From: an uncultured Eubacteriales bacterium
Lineage (GTDB): Bacteria > Bacillota > Clostridia > Christensenellales > CAG-138
DNA: 29,120 nt
Direction of reading: 5' to 3'
Assembly: GCA_900544965.1 (NCBI GenBank)
Contig: UQXE01000024.1
Coordinates: 1 to 29,120 of the forward strand
The notes under the pieces are model-generated. The model saw only the letters and a list, made by a program, of their open reading frames with translations, did no database searches and had not been told where the DNA came from. Positions within the stretch are counted from its first letter, which is position 1; the number at the start of each line of letters is the position of its first letter. The position numbers and the translations under genes were made by a program. Of the stretch, positions 15,396-24,790 are shown one piece after another.

Positions 15396-16034
15396 CTAAT
15401 CCATGCTCCAGCGCTTTGTACAGGGGTTATGCTCCCTTTCGAAGTTCAGCGTGGTCTCCCTGGTATGGCCCGGAAGCAATCTATAGTCACGCGAAAGGCT
15501 GTAGAGTCTCAATACTATTGAATTTAGCAGCGTTTCAGCGCTGCCGCCGTTTAGGTCTGTCCTTCCGACGCTTAATCTGAATATCGTATCCCCAGTAAAT
15601 ATAGTTTCGACTTCATCCAAAACATAGCACAGTCCACCCTCGGAATGTCCAGGGGTTGCAATCACCCTGAATTCAATTCCGCTTAGGGTTAAGACCTCCC
15701 CGCCTATTAGTTTCTCGTCGGCCTGGCATGGCTTAGCGCTGGTTCCTGCAAGTACGGATAGGTTTTTATTGTTGTCATAAAGCATGTCCGCATCCTTTTC
15801 GCCTATAAACACTCTGGCTCCGGCATCCTGCATTTCCTTAACGCCCAATATATGATCAAAGTGTCCATGCGTAAGCAAAATGTACTTGCAGGTTAAGCCC
15901 GAAGCATCCAGATGCCTATAGACCTTTTTTGCATCCGCCGGATCGATAACAACGCATTCGCTTGCTCCTTCGCGGCTGACTATATATGTGTTTACCCCAA
16001 GCGGACCAGTTAATACTGTTTCAATATTTATCAT
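15396..16034 (-). CDS. MBL-fold metallo-hydrolase, YcbL/glyoxalase II-like
   Basis: A 212-residue zinc-dependent hydrolase. Metal-binding motif T-H56-G-H58-F-D60-H61 is followed by T-P-G-H-S-E-G-G and T-G-D-T-I-F. The C-terminal G-H-T metal site is present, but the longer substrate-binding domain of true glyoxalase II is absent. The substrate cannot be told from sequence; thioesters such as hydroxyacylglutathione-type compounds are common in the family. The start overlaps the dtd stop codon by one base (TGATG). Confidence 0.88.
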   Translation of the reverse strand: MINIETVLTGPLGVNTYIVSREGASECVVIDPADAKKVYRHLDASGLTCKYILLTHGHFDHILGVKEMQDAGARVFIGEKDADMLYDNNKNLSVLAGTSAKPCQADEKLIGGEVLTLSGIEFRVIATPGHSEGGLCYVLDEVETIFTGDTIFRLSVGRTDLNGGSAETLLNSIVLRLYSLSRDYRLLPGHTRETTLNFEREHNPCTKRWSMD

Positions 16035-16480
16035 CAGAATGACCTCTCACTATCTAAAAGTATTGTAACAGGCCCGTCGTTAATGAGCGAAACCTCCATC
16101 ATAGCTCCAAACCTGCCGCATTTTGTTGGAACGAATTCACCTATCCGTTGGATTGCAGCCTCGTACATTGAAAGCGCCCTGTCCGGCCTTGCCGCCCTTA
16201 TAAAGCTGGGGCGGCGGCCCTTCCTGCAGTCGCCGTACAGGGTAAACTGAGATACGATCAAAACCTCTCCGCCTATGTCCCCCACGGATAGGTTCATATT
16301 GCCGGATTGGTCGTCAAACACCCTGAGCCCTATTATCTTATCACAGATATACGAAAGATCGGCGTTTCCGTCGCCCTCGTCTATACCCAACAAAATGAGA
16401 AGCCCCCTTCCGATGCTGCTTATCAAATGGCCCCCGCAGCTAACCGAAGCGCTCTTCACCCTTTGCGCCACTGCCCTCAT
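16034..16480 (-). CDS. dtd: D-aminoacyl-tRNA deacylase
   Basis: Removes D-amino acids (and mischarged glycine) from tRNA. The 148-residue length is normal. The S-Q-F-T-L motif (77-81) and the C-terminal N-D-G-P-V-T motif, which supplies the cis Gly-Pro chiral filter, are both present. It follows rel after 26 bp, a pairing widespread in Firmicutes. Confidence 0.96.
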   Translation of the reverse strand: MRAVAQRVKSASVSCGGHLISSIGRGLLILLGIDEGDGNADLSYICDKIIGLRVFDDQSGNMNLSVGDIGGEVLIVSQFTLYGDCRKGRRPSFIRAARPDRALSMYEAAIQRIGEFVPTKCGRFGAMMEVSLINDGPVTILLDSERSF

Positions 16481-16506
16481 CTGTACCCTGATCCTCCTAA
16501 AATAGG

Positions 16507-18669
16507 TTAATATGTTCTATATACATCGGAAACCGAAGGTAATTTCTTCAGGCTTTTCATTACAACATCAAGCTGTTCCGAGTCTTTTACGCAGAATGAT
16601 AGATTCGTTGTAACATTTCCCTCATCGTCCGTATTGGCATTCAGCTTCGTTATACTGATTTCATATCCCATGAATGTACGCGAGAGGTCAAGCATAAGTC
16701 CCACCCTTTCCTCCGCTTCAACTACTATGCTTACCTGATACTTGCTGGCGGAGTTTCCCGCCCATTCTACCTCGGTTATCCGTTCAGTATCCTGCATCAG
16801 GTTGGCCGCGTTGGTACAATCGCTTCTATGAACAGATACTCCGCGGCCCCGCGTTATATACCCGAATATTTTATCCCCAGGAACAGGATTGCAGCACTTG
16901 GCGAATCTTACCGACATGCCTGAATCGCCATATACTCTTACGCCATGGACAACTTTGCTTGGATCATGGCCCGATTCCTTTGTAGTACCCTCTCCGCTTA
17001 TGAGACTATTCTGATTTTTCTCCTTTTGGTAAAGGTCTATAAGCTTATGCAGGACTTGGCCTGTTGTTATCCCTCCGTATCCAATGGCCGCGTATACATC
17101 CTCAGGATCGCTCATATTGTATTTGCCCAGTACCTCTTCAAAGTAGGCGGGCCTTGCAATATCTGAAAGCTGGTATCCCTGGCGCTTTGCCGCATCCGCA
17201 AGCATTTCCTTGCCGCGCTGAACGTTTTCCTCCCGGTTTGCCTTTTTAAACCAGTTTCTTATTTTCGCCTTTGCCTGCTGGGTTTTTACAAACCTAAGCC
17301 AATCCCTGCTGGGAGCCGCCTGAGAGGATGTGATTATCTCTATCTTATCATGGTTTTTAAGCTTATAGTCAAGCTTTACCATGGTATCGTTAACCCTGGC
17401 GCCCTGCGTATGGTTGCCTACATTAGTATGTATTCTGTATGCAAAATCAACCGGAGTGGACCCTGTTGGAAGATCGATTATCTCACCCTTTGGCGTTAGG
17501 ACAAATACAAACTCAGAGAAAAAGTCCTTCTTTACGTTATCTATAAATTCCCTTGTAGTGTCGGTAAGGTCCTCATACTCCAGCGCCTCTCTAAGCCATC
17601 CAAGTTTACTGTCAAGCTCGTCGCGCCCTGCCCTGCCCTCCTTGTACATCCAATGGGCAGCAATGCCGTACTCAGCCGCCTTATGCATCTCATGGGTACG
17701 GATTTGAACCTCAAACGGTATGCCGCTTTCACCAAATACTGTGGTATGCAGGGACCTGTATTGATTGGTTTTGGGCATCGCTATATAGTCCTTTACCCTC
17801 CCCGGCATAGGGGGCCACATGGAATGTATTATCCCCAACGCCTCATAACAGTCCTTAACCGTGTTTACGATTACGCGAATTGCTATTAAATCATATATTT
17901 CATTTAGTGTTGTATCCTGTTTTTTAAGTTTTTTATATATGCTGTACAAATGCTTTCTGCGGCCGCTTATTTCCGCCTTTATGCCTGAGTTTCTCAGCTG
18001 TTCGGAAATAGAGCTCATGGCGCTCATCAGCATGCTCATTCGCTCCCGCTGCTGTGGTTCAATGGCATCCTTAAGCTTTTTATACTCGTCCGGATGCAGG
18101 TGCTCAAAAGCAAGATCCTCCAGCTCGACCTTCATAGCGCCCATTCCAAACCTATGAGCAAGAGGCGCGTAAACCTCCAGCGTCTCCCTTGCCTTTCTAA
18201 CGCGTTTATCAGGGTCGCAGTATTCAAGCGTTCGCATATTGTGCAGCCGGTCCGCAAGTTTTATTATTACAACCCGCACATCCTTTGCGATCGCTAAGAA
18301 CATTTTTCTAAAATTCTCAGCCTGTCTGTCCTCTTTAGAAATCGACTTGTCGTTTCCGCTCTTGGTCAGCTTTGTAACACCGTCAACCATCTCCGCTATA
18401 TCATCACCAAATTCCGCTTTGATATTTCGTATGGTCACATAATCGTTATCCTCTACAGTATCGTGCAGCAAGCCCGCAATAATTACATTAAGATCCATGC
18501 CCATGTCGTTTAGCATAATGGCCACGGCTTTAGGATGGATATAATATGGCTCCTTTGACTCGCGAAGCTGGCCCTCATGCGCCTTTCTAGCAAACTCAAC
18601 AGCCCTTTTGAGCAACTCAATATCGGCTTCTGAAAACCTTTTGCCGCAAGCCTCAATGAGCTGATCCAT
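16507..18669 (-). CDS. relA: Bifunctional (p)ppGpp synthetase/hydrolase
   Basis: This is the stringent-response enzyme that makes and degrades (p)ppGpp. It has 720 residues. The HD hydrolase domain is intact (H45, H69-D70, E73-D74), so hydrolysis is expected. The synthetase domain, about 240-345, contains P-G-R-V-K-D-Y-I-A-M-P-K and E-V-Q-I-R-T. A TGS domain follows at about 385-445, with a helical/zinc-finger-like region around C-C-N-P-V-P-G-D and a C-terminal ACT domain from about 645. A strong AAGGAGG precedes the ATG. The 118-bp gap from apt contains a TATAAT (18722-18727 in reverse complement) without a convincing -35 partner. Confidence 0.96.
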   Translation of the reverse strand: MDQLIEACGKRFSEADIELLKRAVEFARKAHEGQLRESKEPYYIHPKAVAIMLNDMGMDLNVIIAGLLHDTVEDNDYVTIRNIKAEFGDDIAEMVDGVTKLTKSGNDKSISKEDRQAENFRKMFLAIAKDVRVVIIKLADRLHNMRTLEYCDPDKRVRKARETLEVYAPLAHRFGMGAMKVELEDLAFEHLHPDEYKKLKDAIEPQQRERMSMLMSAMSSISEQLRNSGIKAEISGRRKHLYSIYKKLKKQDTTLNEIYDLIAIRVIVNTVKDCYEALGIIHSMWPPMPGRVKDYIAMPKTNQYRSLHTTVFGESGIPFEVQIRTHEMHKAAEYGIAAHWMYKEGRAGRDELDSKLGWLREALEYEDLTDTTREFIDNVKKDFFSEFVFVLTPKGEIIDLPTGSTPVDFAYRIHTNVGNHTQGARVNDTMVKLDYKLKNHDKIEIITSSQAAPSRDWLRFVKTQQAKAKIRNWFKKANREENVQRGKEMLADAAKRQGYQLSDIARPAYFEEVLGKYNMSDPEDVYAAIGYGGITTGQVLHKLIDLYQKEKNQNSLISGEGTTKESGHDPSKVVHGVRVYGDSGMSVRFAKCCNPVPGDKIFGYITRGRGVSVHRSDCTNAANLMQDTERITEVEWAGNSASKYQVSIVVEAEERVGLMLDLSRTFMGYEISITKLNANTDDEGNVTTNLSFCVKDSEQLDVVMKSLKKLPSVSDVYRTY

Positions 18670-18787
18670 TATTTAACCTCCTTCCTTGTGCCGGTTGCCA
18701 GTATATCCGCGTTATGAACACATTATAACCGAGTATATGCTTAGGCGTTTAATGTATTCATTGCATAATGACCTTAACGTTAACCGT

Positions 18788-19300
18788 TCAATATTGTATC
18801 AGCGTTTCAATATCGTAACCCTTTAATAATTCCCTACCCATTAAATCGCAAAGTTCAATTACGAATCTTGCCGCAACAACTCTGCCTCCGGCCTGCTCTA
18901 CCAACTTTATTGTTGCCAGGGCAGTGCCTCCAGTGGCTAACAGGTCGTCAACCACCGCAACCCTCTGTCCGCCGGCTATAGCATCCTCGTGTATTTCGAG
19001 CACATCGCATCCATATTCAAGACCATATTCATAACGGTTTGTTTTATAAGGAAGCTTTCCAGGCTTCCTGGCCACTACAAACCCCGCGTTTAGAACATAG
19101 GCAAGCGCTGACCCTATAACAAAGCCCCTGGCTTCCGGCCCAACGACCACATCCACGCCATATCCGGCAAGGCTGCCCGCCATATCGTCTATAAGCTGCT
19201 TGTAAGCGTCCGCATCCTTAAGCAATGTGGTTATGTCTCTGAACAGTATTCCCTTCTTCGGGAAATCGGGTATATCTCTAATCATGGATTTCAGATCCAT
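18788..19300 (-). CDS. apt: Adenine phosphoribosyltransferase
   Basis: Salvages adenine to AMP with PRPP. The 170 residues include the N-terminal I-P-D-F-P-K-K-G-I-L-F-R-D-I-T signature, the E-A-R-G-F segment and the PRPP loop V-V-D-D-L-L-A-T-G-G-T (116-126). The start lies 23 bp inside the end of recJ, so the two genes are likely translationally coupled. The recJ-apt-rel order is common in Clostridia. Confidence 0.96.
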   Translation of the reverse strand: MDLKSMIRDIPDFPKKGILFRDITTLLKDADAYKQLIDDMAGSLAGYGVDVVVGPEARGFVIGSALAYVLNAGFVVARKPGKLPYKTNRYEYGLEYGCDVLEIHEDAIAGGQRVAVVDDLLATGGTALATIKLVEQAGGRVVAARFVIELCDLMGRELLKGYDIETLIQY

Positions 19301-21779
19301 CGTTTAATCCTCCATTCTGAGGTGATTGCATCATATCAGCGTATTTACCAAGCTTATCTGGCAACGAAGCAACCCCCATATATAACCTGCTTTCAGAAAG
19401 CCTTCTCTTTTCAGCGTTGGGTATAAGCCGCACTTCATCGCACCTATCAACCCTTATAAATCCAAGTTCTATAAATACATTAAACGCAAAGCCGAATTCA
19501 TATTTCGTACATATTGACATGCCCGTAAGCTGGGAACATAGCTCCCTTCTCCGCCACTTTTTCTGCTTAAGGGTATTGTAAATAGAGGTATATATTTCAG
19601 CTATGCGGCTGCGCTCCGTATCTATCGCGCATTTCAGTTTCTGGCCAAAGGCTTCCTGAATATATGAAACAAACAGATTCGCGCGCGGCGCTATTTGGCA
19701 CAGTCCCTTCAATGCTTCCGTACTCATGCACGTATCGTACACAAGTATATTTTTATATTGACGCGTTTCCAGCTTCTCCATCACAGGAGCGAATAGTACG
19801 GTATTATAAGCTATAGGCCTATTTTTGACGCAATAGAAAGCCGTGTCAAGCTTGTCCCATAGCTTAAGTTCAGCTACCGTATTCAACAGGTCTATCGCGC
19901 CTTCCTGAGTAAAACATAGTATCAGCGCGCCCGTGATATCACTGTACAAAAGTTCGCGCAGGCAATCCGCTCTGGATACGCGCGTAAACTTAGGACAAAT
20001 ATCTCCTTTATTATATACTACGTTTTTAAAAAATGCATCAAAAAACTTTGAGTCATTGCTATTTATATAGCCTGAAATATCTCTAATCCTATCATGCGCA
20101 ACCGCTTTCAGCCTCAGTTGAAGCACCTTGCCTCCCCGCCAGGAGTTAACGATTGGCGTATGGACTACCATACATCTGTCCATGGCGAGCAGCTCGTCAA
20201 ACTCAGAGCCCATGCAGTACGCTACAGCTTCACAGGCATTCATATCCGCCTGAGCTATAGCTTTTAGATGTGCCCCGTCATTGCCAATTCTTCTCAGGTT
20301 CCTAAGCTTTAGGCCGCTTGTCATAAACAATGGCACAGGGTTCCCCTCGCCAAACGGCTCCAGCTTTGTGATCTCTTCGGCAAGACCAATGTCAACCTTA
20401 TCAAGCGTGATGTCGAACTCGTATTTTTGACGGGGAAGGAACACGTGATCCTGTATATGGTCTTTTAAATATGAATTGAGCGCTTCCTTTAGTCCCTCAA
20501 ATTCCGAAACTCTAAGGCTTGCGCCAGCAGCTCTTTCATGGCCGCCATACCTTGTAAAGAATTCCCTGTTAGCATGGAACGCGCTGAATATGTCAACCCC
20601 TTCTATTGAACGGGCCGAACCCGTAAGCATTTCTCCGTTTAGTGTAAACAATACGGCCGGCCTGTAAAACCTTTCGGATATCCGTGAAGCTGCAATGCCC
20701 ACTACACCAGGGTTCCATTCCTCAGAATACAGCATGATTATCCTGCTGTCGGTTAAGTCCTGGTCTTCAATCATATGAAGTGCGCTCTCAAAGACCTTTT
20801 GCTCCTCTTCACGCCTAAGCAGGTTTAGTTCGCTCAACTGTCTTGCGATCATTCGGGCCTCATTGCGGTTATCGGTCATAAACAGTGAAACGCCCGGCTT
20901 AGCGTCTCTCATCCGCCCTGCCGCATTTATTCTTGGGATCATGCCAAACATAAGATCCCTGGCGTCGAACTGAGGATTTTCAATATCGGGCTTTATTTCC
21001 CTCCCAAGCTCTTGTAGGCCTGCAAAGCAATTCCCTGAATTTATGGATTTGAGGGCATAAACGGCAAGCACGCGGTTTTCGCCGACCAGTGGAACAATAT
21101 CCGCTATTGTGGCAAGTCCAGCAAGGGGTATAAGGGGCATCATAGCGTTGTGTCCGCCAACAGCGTGAACAAGCTTCAAAGCTACCCCCGCTCCGCAGAG
21201 GTTAGGATTTGGATATTTACAATCGGGGCGGGTCTGTGCTACTACCGCAACGCATGCCGGCAATTCATCCTGGCATTTGTGGTGGTCTGTAACGATAAGG
21301 TCCATACCAAGCTCACGGCATGTCTTTGCTTCTTCTATTGCCGCTATGCCATTATCCACCGTAATGATTAAAGATGCCCCATGCTTTTTTATAATATGGA
21401 TTGCCTCGGGATTCATGCCATAACCATGTTCATGCCTCGACGGTATATGGTATCCTACCCTCGCCCCCCTTGACCTCAGATACCTTGCCAAGATGGAGGT
21501 TGCACAGATTCCATCCGCGTCATAATCGCCAAATATGCAGATTATCTCGTTGGATGAGACGGCGCGTTCTATACGCTCCACGGCCTTTTCGATATCCGGC
21601 AGAAGCATTGGGTCATGAAGCTGGTCAAGCGATGGATTAAGAAACTCGTTCATCTGGCGCGAGTCTGTCGCACCCCTTGCGTATAATAAACTGGCGAGAA
21701 ATGGGGTGATACCTTCAACCGTAGGCAAATCATTCCCGCTAGGAATGCCATATCTGCAATCGCGCTCAATGATCAGCAT
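19278..21779 (-). CDS. recJ: Single-stranded-DNA-specific exonuclease RecJ
   Basis: A 5'-3' single-strand exonuclease for recombination and repair. The DHH phosphoesterase domain shows G-D-Y-D-A-D-G (84-90), D-N-G (142-144), T-D-H-H (164-167) and the later N-A-A-G-R-M motif; DHHA1 and OB parts follow. At 833 residues it is much longer than E. coli RecJ (577) and close to the long Firmicutes form (YrvE type), with a C-terminal extension of unclear role. The start overlaps the scfB stop by 7 bp. Confidence 0.94.
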   Translation of the reverse strand: MLIIERDCRYGIPSGNDLPTVEGITPFLASLLYARGATDSRQMNEFLNPSLDQLHDPMLLPDIEKAVERIERAVSSNEIICIFGDYDADGICATSILARYLRSRGARVGYHIPSRHEHGYGMNPEAIHIIKKHGASLIITVDNGIAAIEEAKTCRELGMDLIVTDHHKCQDELPACVAVVAQTRPDCKYPNPNLCGAGVALKLVHAVGGHNAMMPLIPLAGLATIADIVPLVGENRVLAVYALKSINSGNCFAGLQELGREIKPDIENPQFDARDLMFGMIPRINAAGRMRDAKPGVSLFMTDNRNEARMIARQLSELNLLRREEEQKVFESALHMIEDQDLTDSRIIMLYSEEWNPGVVGIAASRISERFYRPAVLFTLNGEMLTGSARSIEGVDIFSAFHANREFFTRYGGHERAAGASLRVSEFEGLKEALNSYLKDHIQDHVFLPRQKYEFDITLDKVDIGLAEEITKLEPFGEGNPVPLFMTSGLKLRNLRRIGNDGAHLKAIAQADMNACEAVAYCMGSEFDELLAMDRCMVVHTPIVNSWRGGKVLQLRLKAVAHDRIRDISGYINSNDSKFFDAFFKNVVYNKGDICPKFTRVSRADCLRELLYSDITGALILCFTQEGAIDLLNTVAELKLWDKLDTAFYCVKNRPIAYNTVLFAPVMEKLETRQYKNILVYDTCMSTEALKGLCQIAPRANLFVSYIQEAFGQKLKCAIDTERSRIAEIYTSIYNTLKQKKWRRRELCSQLTGMSICTKYEFGFAFNVFIELGFIRVDRCDEVRLIPNAEKRRLSESRLYMGVASLPDKLGKYADMMQSPQNGGLNDGSEIHD

Positions 21780-23107
21780 CCGAATTCATATTCCTTAGCA
21801 AATATGCCCATTGCTATTTCTGCACGTTTACGCTCAAACGCGCAGGTAATCTCATGAGGTTCAAAGATGCTGCCATTGTATTTATACGCGTTGGCCGCGC
21901 AGCCTCCGCTGCAGAAGTATTTTGCGAAGCATGTCCGGCACTTTGGCTTGGCGGCTATATTGCACGAACTAAATTCGCGGCTTATTTTCTCATTATATTC
22001 GCCTGTAATGACGTTGCCCATCTTATATTTATCGTCTCCTACAAATTGGTGACACGGATATATTGCTCCATCCGGCGATATTGCCGCATACTCTACGCCA
22101 GCGCCGCAGCCGGACATTCGCTTTTTTAAACAGGGACCGTTTCCAAAGTCAACCATGAAGTGGAAAAAGTTAATAAATCTTCCACTCTTCCTGCTATTGA
22201 GCAGGTAATCCGCCAAAGTTTCATATTCATTCAGTATTCTCTCTATATGGGAGTCTAATATTGCATATGGGCTGTCTTCGGGCAACACTACAGGCTCAAG
22301 CGAAATCTGATCAAAGCCCAGCTGGTGCAATGCTTGAACATCTTTTGTAAAATCAAGATTGCGGTTTGTAAACGTTCCGCGTATATAGTATTCTCCTTGT
22401 CGTCTTTTCTTTACAAGATCAATAGCATTATCCACAATTAAGTCATAGGAACCCCGTCCGTTTGCCGTGGGCCTTAAAGCATCGTGTACTTCGCGTCTGC
22501 CGTCAAGGCTTATAACTATATTGTGCATCTCTTTATTAAGATAATCTATAGTATTCTCATCCAACGCGACACCGTTTGTGGTCATGGTGAAGTTTATATG
22601 CTTATTAAAACGTCTCTCAAGCTCCCTGCCATAGGTCACCAGTTCCTTTACCACTTTAAGGTTCATAAGCGGTTCGCCGCCGAAAAAATCCACCTCAAGA
22701 TTATGGCGGCTGCCCGACCTTTCCATAAGAAAGTCAAGCGCCTTCCTGCCAACCTCAGGGGACATCATCATGCGCTCCCCGCAGAACTCTCCCGTACCCG
22801 CAAAGCAATACGCACAGCGCAGGTTGCAATCGTGCGCCACATGAAGGCAAAGCGATTTTATTATGTGCCGCTCAGTGTCCTGGACAATACTTGGTTCATC
22901 TGCGTTCAGCGCTCCCGCATTCTCCAGTTCAGCCAGCTCCGAAATGATCTGCTGGATTTCAGCCGCATCATAATGCAGTTTATAAGGATCATTCCCCTTT
23001 CCTATCTCACAGATAACGTCATAGGCGGCCTTATCAACACTGTGTATCGCACCGCTTTCAACATCCAATATCATATATAAATCTTTAAATTTAAATGTGT
23101 GTACCAA
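21773..23107 (-). CDS. scfB: SCIFF peptide maturase, radical SAM/SPASM protein
   Basis: Forms thioether cross-links in the SCIFF peptide encoded just upstream. The 444-residue protein has an N-terminal RiPP-recognition-like region (1-75), the radical SAM motif C94-N-L-R-C98-A-Y-C101, and a C-terminal SPASM domain rich in cysteine (C-G-A-G-V-E-Y, P-C-H-Q-F, C-R-T-C-F-A-K-Y-F-C-S-G-G-C). The start is TTG, five bases after a strong GGAGG. Its neighbour scfA confirms the identity. This pair is a hallmark of Clostridia. The gene runs on into recJ with a 7-bp overlap. Confidence 0.95.
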   Translation of the reverse strand: MVHTFKFKDLYMILDVESGAIHSVDKAAYDVICEIGKGNDPYKLHYDAAEIQQIISELAELENAGALNADEPSIVQDTERHIIKSLCLHVAHDCNLRCAYCFAGTGEFCGERMMMSPEVGRKALDFLMERSGSRHNLEVDFFGGEPLMNLKVVKELVTYGRELERRFNKHINFTMTTNGVALDENTIDYLNKEMHNIVISLDGRREVHDALRPTANGRGSYDLIVDNAIDLVKKRRQGEYYIRGTFTNRNLDFTKDVQALHQLGFDQISLEPVVLPEDSPYAILDSHIERILNEYETLADYLLNSRKSGRFINFFHFMVDFGNGPCLKKRMSGCGAGVEYAAISPDGAIYPCHQFVGDDKYKMGNVITGEYNEKISREFSSCNIAAKPKCRTCFAKYFCSGGCAANAYKYNGSIFEPHEITCAFERKRAEIAMGIFAKEYEFGC

Positions 23108-23150
23108 GTAAACCTCCAGGGGATTAGCTATAATTCCTTTGTTATGCTTA

Positions 23151-23198
23151 AGGGCGACCCGAGAAATGATTTTTATACAATCACTTCCCGTGCGCCCT
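23151..23198 (-). promoter_or_regulatory. Stem-loop in the scfA-scfB gap
   Basis: The 115-bp gap between scfA and scfB contains paired blocks AGGGCG (23151-23156) with CGCCCT (23193-23198), and inside them GAAATGATT (23163-23171) with AATCACTTC (23179-23187). There is no clear U-run after it, so it may stabilise or process the transcript, or act as a partial attenuator giving more peptide than enzyme. The function is inferred. Confidence 0.45.
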
Positions 23199-23222
23199 CA
23201 CAACGTATAGTATAATCGTCGA

Positions 23223-23366
23223 TTAACCTTTTTCCTTCCGGCAGGTCTGATTGGCTACTGTACAGGATGTTTTGCACGCGGACTGGCATGAAGCCTGACA
23301 CTCTCCACAGCCTGTGTGTTCCCCTGTCTTAATGCATGGCGTCTGAATCGTTTTAATGTGCTTCAC
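23223..23366 (-). CDS. scfA: SCIFF peptide (six cysteines in forty-five), RiPP precursor
   Basis: This is a 47-codon gene starting with GTG seven bases after GGAGG. The product begins V/M-K-H-I-K-T-I-Q-T-P-C and has the SCIFF pattern of cysteines at 11, 20, 23, 27, 31 and 35, plus C42, with the core T-G-C-G-E-C-Q-A-S-C-Q-S-A-C near its middle. It is the substrate of the radical SAM maturase encoded next. SCIFF is almost universal and highly conserved in Clostridia, and its cellular role is not settled. A good promoter lies 35 bp upstream. Confidence 0.95.
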   Translation of the reverse strand: MKHIKTIQTPCIKTGEHTGCGECQASCQSACKTSCTVANQTCRKEKG

Positions 23367-23400
23367 GGATATATACCTCCAAAGTTGGTTTTCGTTGTTT

Positions 23401-23429
23401 ATTATACATTATCATACTCCGCAAAGCAA
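23401..23429 (-). promoter_or_regulatory. Promoter of the scfA-scfB-recJ-apt run
   Basis: On the minus strand TTGCTT, a 17-bp spacer and TATAAT (23401-23406) form a sigma-A promoter. Its -10 box ends 34 bp upstream of the scfA start codon. Confidence 0.6.
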
Positions 23430-23474
23430 TATGGTTTGAAACCGTCATACCCCATATAGGCAAAACCTTAGCTA

Positions 23475-24338
23475 TTAATCATTATTGACTTGTATAAATG
23501 CCGCCATCGAACCAGTTATCCCGCTATCCCTTCTATATGAATAGAACATACCGCTGTTTTCAAACGTGCAGGCGCCCATAATTGTAAGGTGTTCGGGAAG
23601 AATGCCTGATTCGACAAACTGAATGGCCGACGCCATCTCCAAATCCAGCATGAGCTTTCCCGTTTTTCCCTCTGAACATAGGCTGTCAAAGCCAAACTCG
23701 TCAATGAAGCAGCGCCCCAGTTCTTCGGCGACCTCAAAGCAGTCGCGGCATATGCATGGTCCAATTCCTACAAACATATCTTTGCTTTTAGACCCGAATT
23801 CCTTCGACATCGCCTCTATCATAGCGCTTCCAATTCGTCCCAAGGTCCCCTTCCAGCCCGCATGCGCCAGTCCAGCGGCATTGTTTACAGGATCATATAC
23901 AAAATAAGCCCCACAGTCAGCGTGCAGCGTAAGAAGCACAACTCCAGGATCATTCGTAATAATTCCGTCGCACGGTTCAAGCGGTTCCCTTGATATGCCC
24001 CTTCCTTGGTCGGCTTTACTAACCCTCTTTACGGCTGTCCCATGTACATAGGAGACCATTACAAGGCTATTAATATCTAGACCCATCGACTCGCAAAATA
24101 TGCCGTAATTTAGTTCAACGTTTTTAGCGCAATCCCCCCTGCTTCTGTTTAGATTCAGACTTTTAAACGGGCCTGGGCTTACTCCCCCAGCCCGCGTGGT
24201 AAAACCGTGCTTGAGACCTGCTGTATCTAATTGAGGTATGGTAAGCACTCCTACCCCCATATTTTTGTATATACCATAGCCGCGCCGGACTTTTATAGGA
24301 TTAAAGCTAATAATTTGAATCGCCTCCTTTACCCTCAA
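23475..24338 (-). CDS. pgeF: Peptidoglycan editing factor PgeF / multicopper polyphenol oxidase (laccase-like) family
   Basis: A member of the YfiH/YlmD/LACC1 family. Members act as purine nucleoside phosphorylases/adenosine deaminases in vitro, and E. coli YfiH prevents misincorporation of L-Ser in peptidoglycan. The zinc ligands are present: H99 (V-H-G-T), C142 (L-H-A-D-C) and H159 (A-H-A-G-W-K-G). The start is uncertain. The open frame begins at a TTG overlapping the nrdR stop, giving 287 residues, about 25 more than needed before the conserved domain. An AAAGGAGG lies just inside it, but no ATG/GTG/TTG follows at good spacing; the first ATG is codon 27. Co-transcribed with nrdR. Confidence 0.88.
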   Translation of the reverse strand: MRVKEAIQIISFNPIKVRRGYGIYKNMGVGVLTIPQLDTAGLKHGFTTRAGGVSPGPFKSLNLNRSRGDCAKNVELNYGIFCESMGLDINSLVMVSYVHGTAVKRVSKADQGRGISREPLEPCDGIITNDPGVVLLTLHADCGAYFVYDPVNNAAGLAHAGWKGTLGRIGSAMIEAMSKEFGSKSKDMFVGIGPCICRDCFEVAEELGRCFIDEFGFDSLCSEGKTGKLMLDLEMASAIQFVESGILPEHLTIMGACTFENSGMFYSYRRDSGITGSMAAFIQVNND

Positions 24339-24790
24339 CGCTCATCCAAAATTGATTTTAGTTCGTCCATAAATGTGCTTATATCCTTAAACTGCCTATA
24401 AACGGACGCAAACCTTATATAAGCGATCTCGTCCAGCTGTCTCAAGCGTGACATCACCATCTCCCCCACCTGTTCACTGCCAACCTCATCAATAAGAAGA
24501 TTGAATACATCTTTTTCGACCTCCCGAACAAGCGCATCCTGGTCGGCGGCCGATACAGGCCGCTTTTCACAAGCTTTTCTGACGCCGGCCAATATCTTCA
24601 TACTATCAAACGGTTCCCTGCGGCCGTCCTTTTTCACAACCATGATTGGAAGTTCCTCAACCTTTTCATAGGTGGTAAACCGCCTTCCGCAGTTAATGCA
24701 TTCTCTTCTGCGGCGTATCACTGCGCCATCCTCAGTCGGGCGCGTATCCACAACCTTGCTGTCCTCACATGAGCAGTATCTGCACTTCAC
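24335..24790 (-). CDS. nrdR: Transcriptional repressor NrdR
   Basis: Represses ribonucleotide reductase genes in response to nucleotide binding. The 151 residues comprise an N-terminal zinc ribbon (C3-x2-C6 and C31-x2-C34, with R-R-R-R-E-C-I-N-C-G-R-R-F-T-T-Y-E) and an ATP-cone domain (about 46-136). It starts with GTG seven bases after GGAGGA. A TATAAT (24865-24870 in reverse complement) upstream may be its -10 box. I saw no clear NrdR box. Confidence 0.96.
   Translation of the reverse strand: MKCRYCSCEDSKVVDTRPTEDGAVIRRRRECINCGRRFTTYEKVEELPIMVVKKDGRREPFDSMKILAGVRKACEKRPVSAADQDALVREVEKDVFNLLIDEVGSEQVGEMVMSRLRQLDEIAYIRFASVYRQFKDISTFMDELKSILDER

Noticed and set aside
18722..18750. A full sigma-A promoter before rel
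   Set aside because: A clear TATAAT exists, but no acceptable -35 box lies 16 to 18 bp upstream, so I mention it only with the gene.
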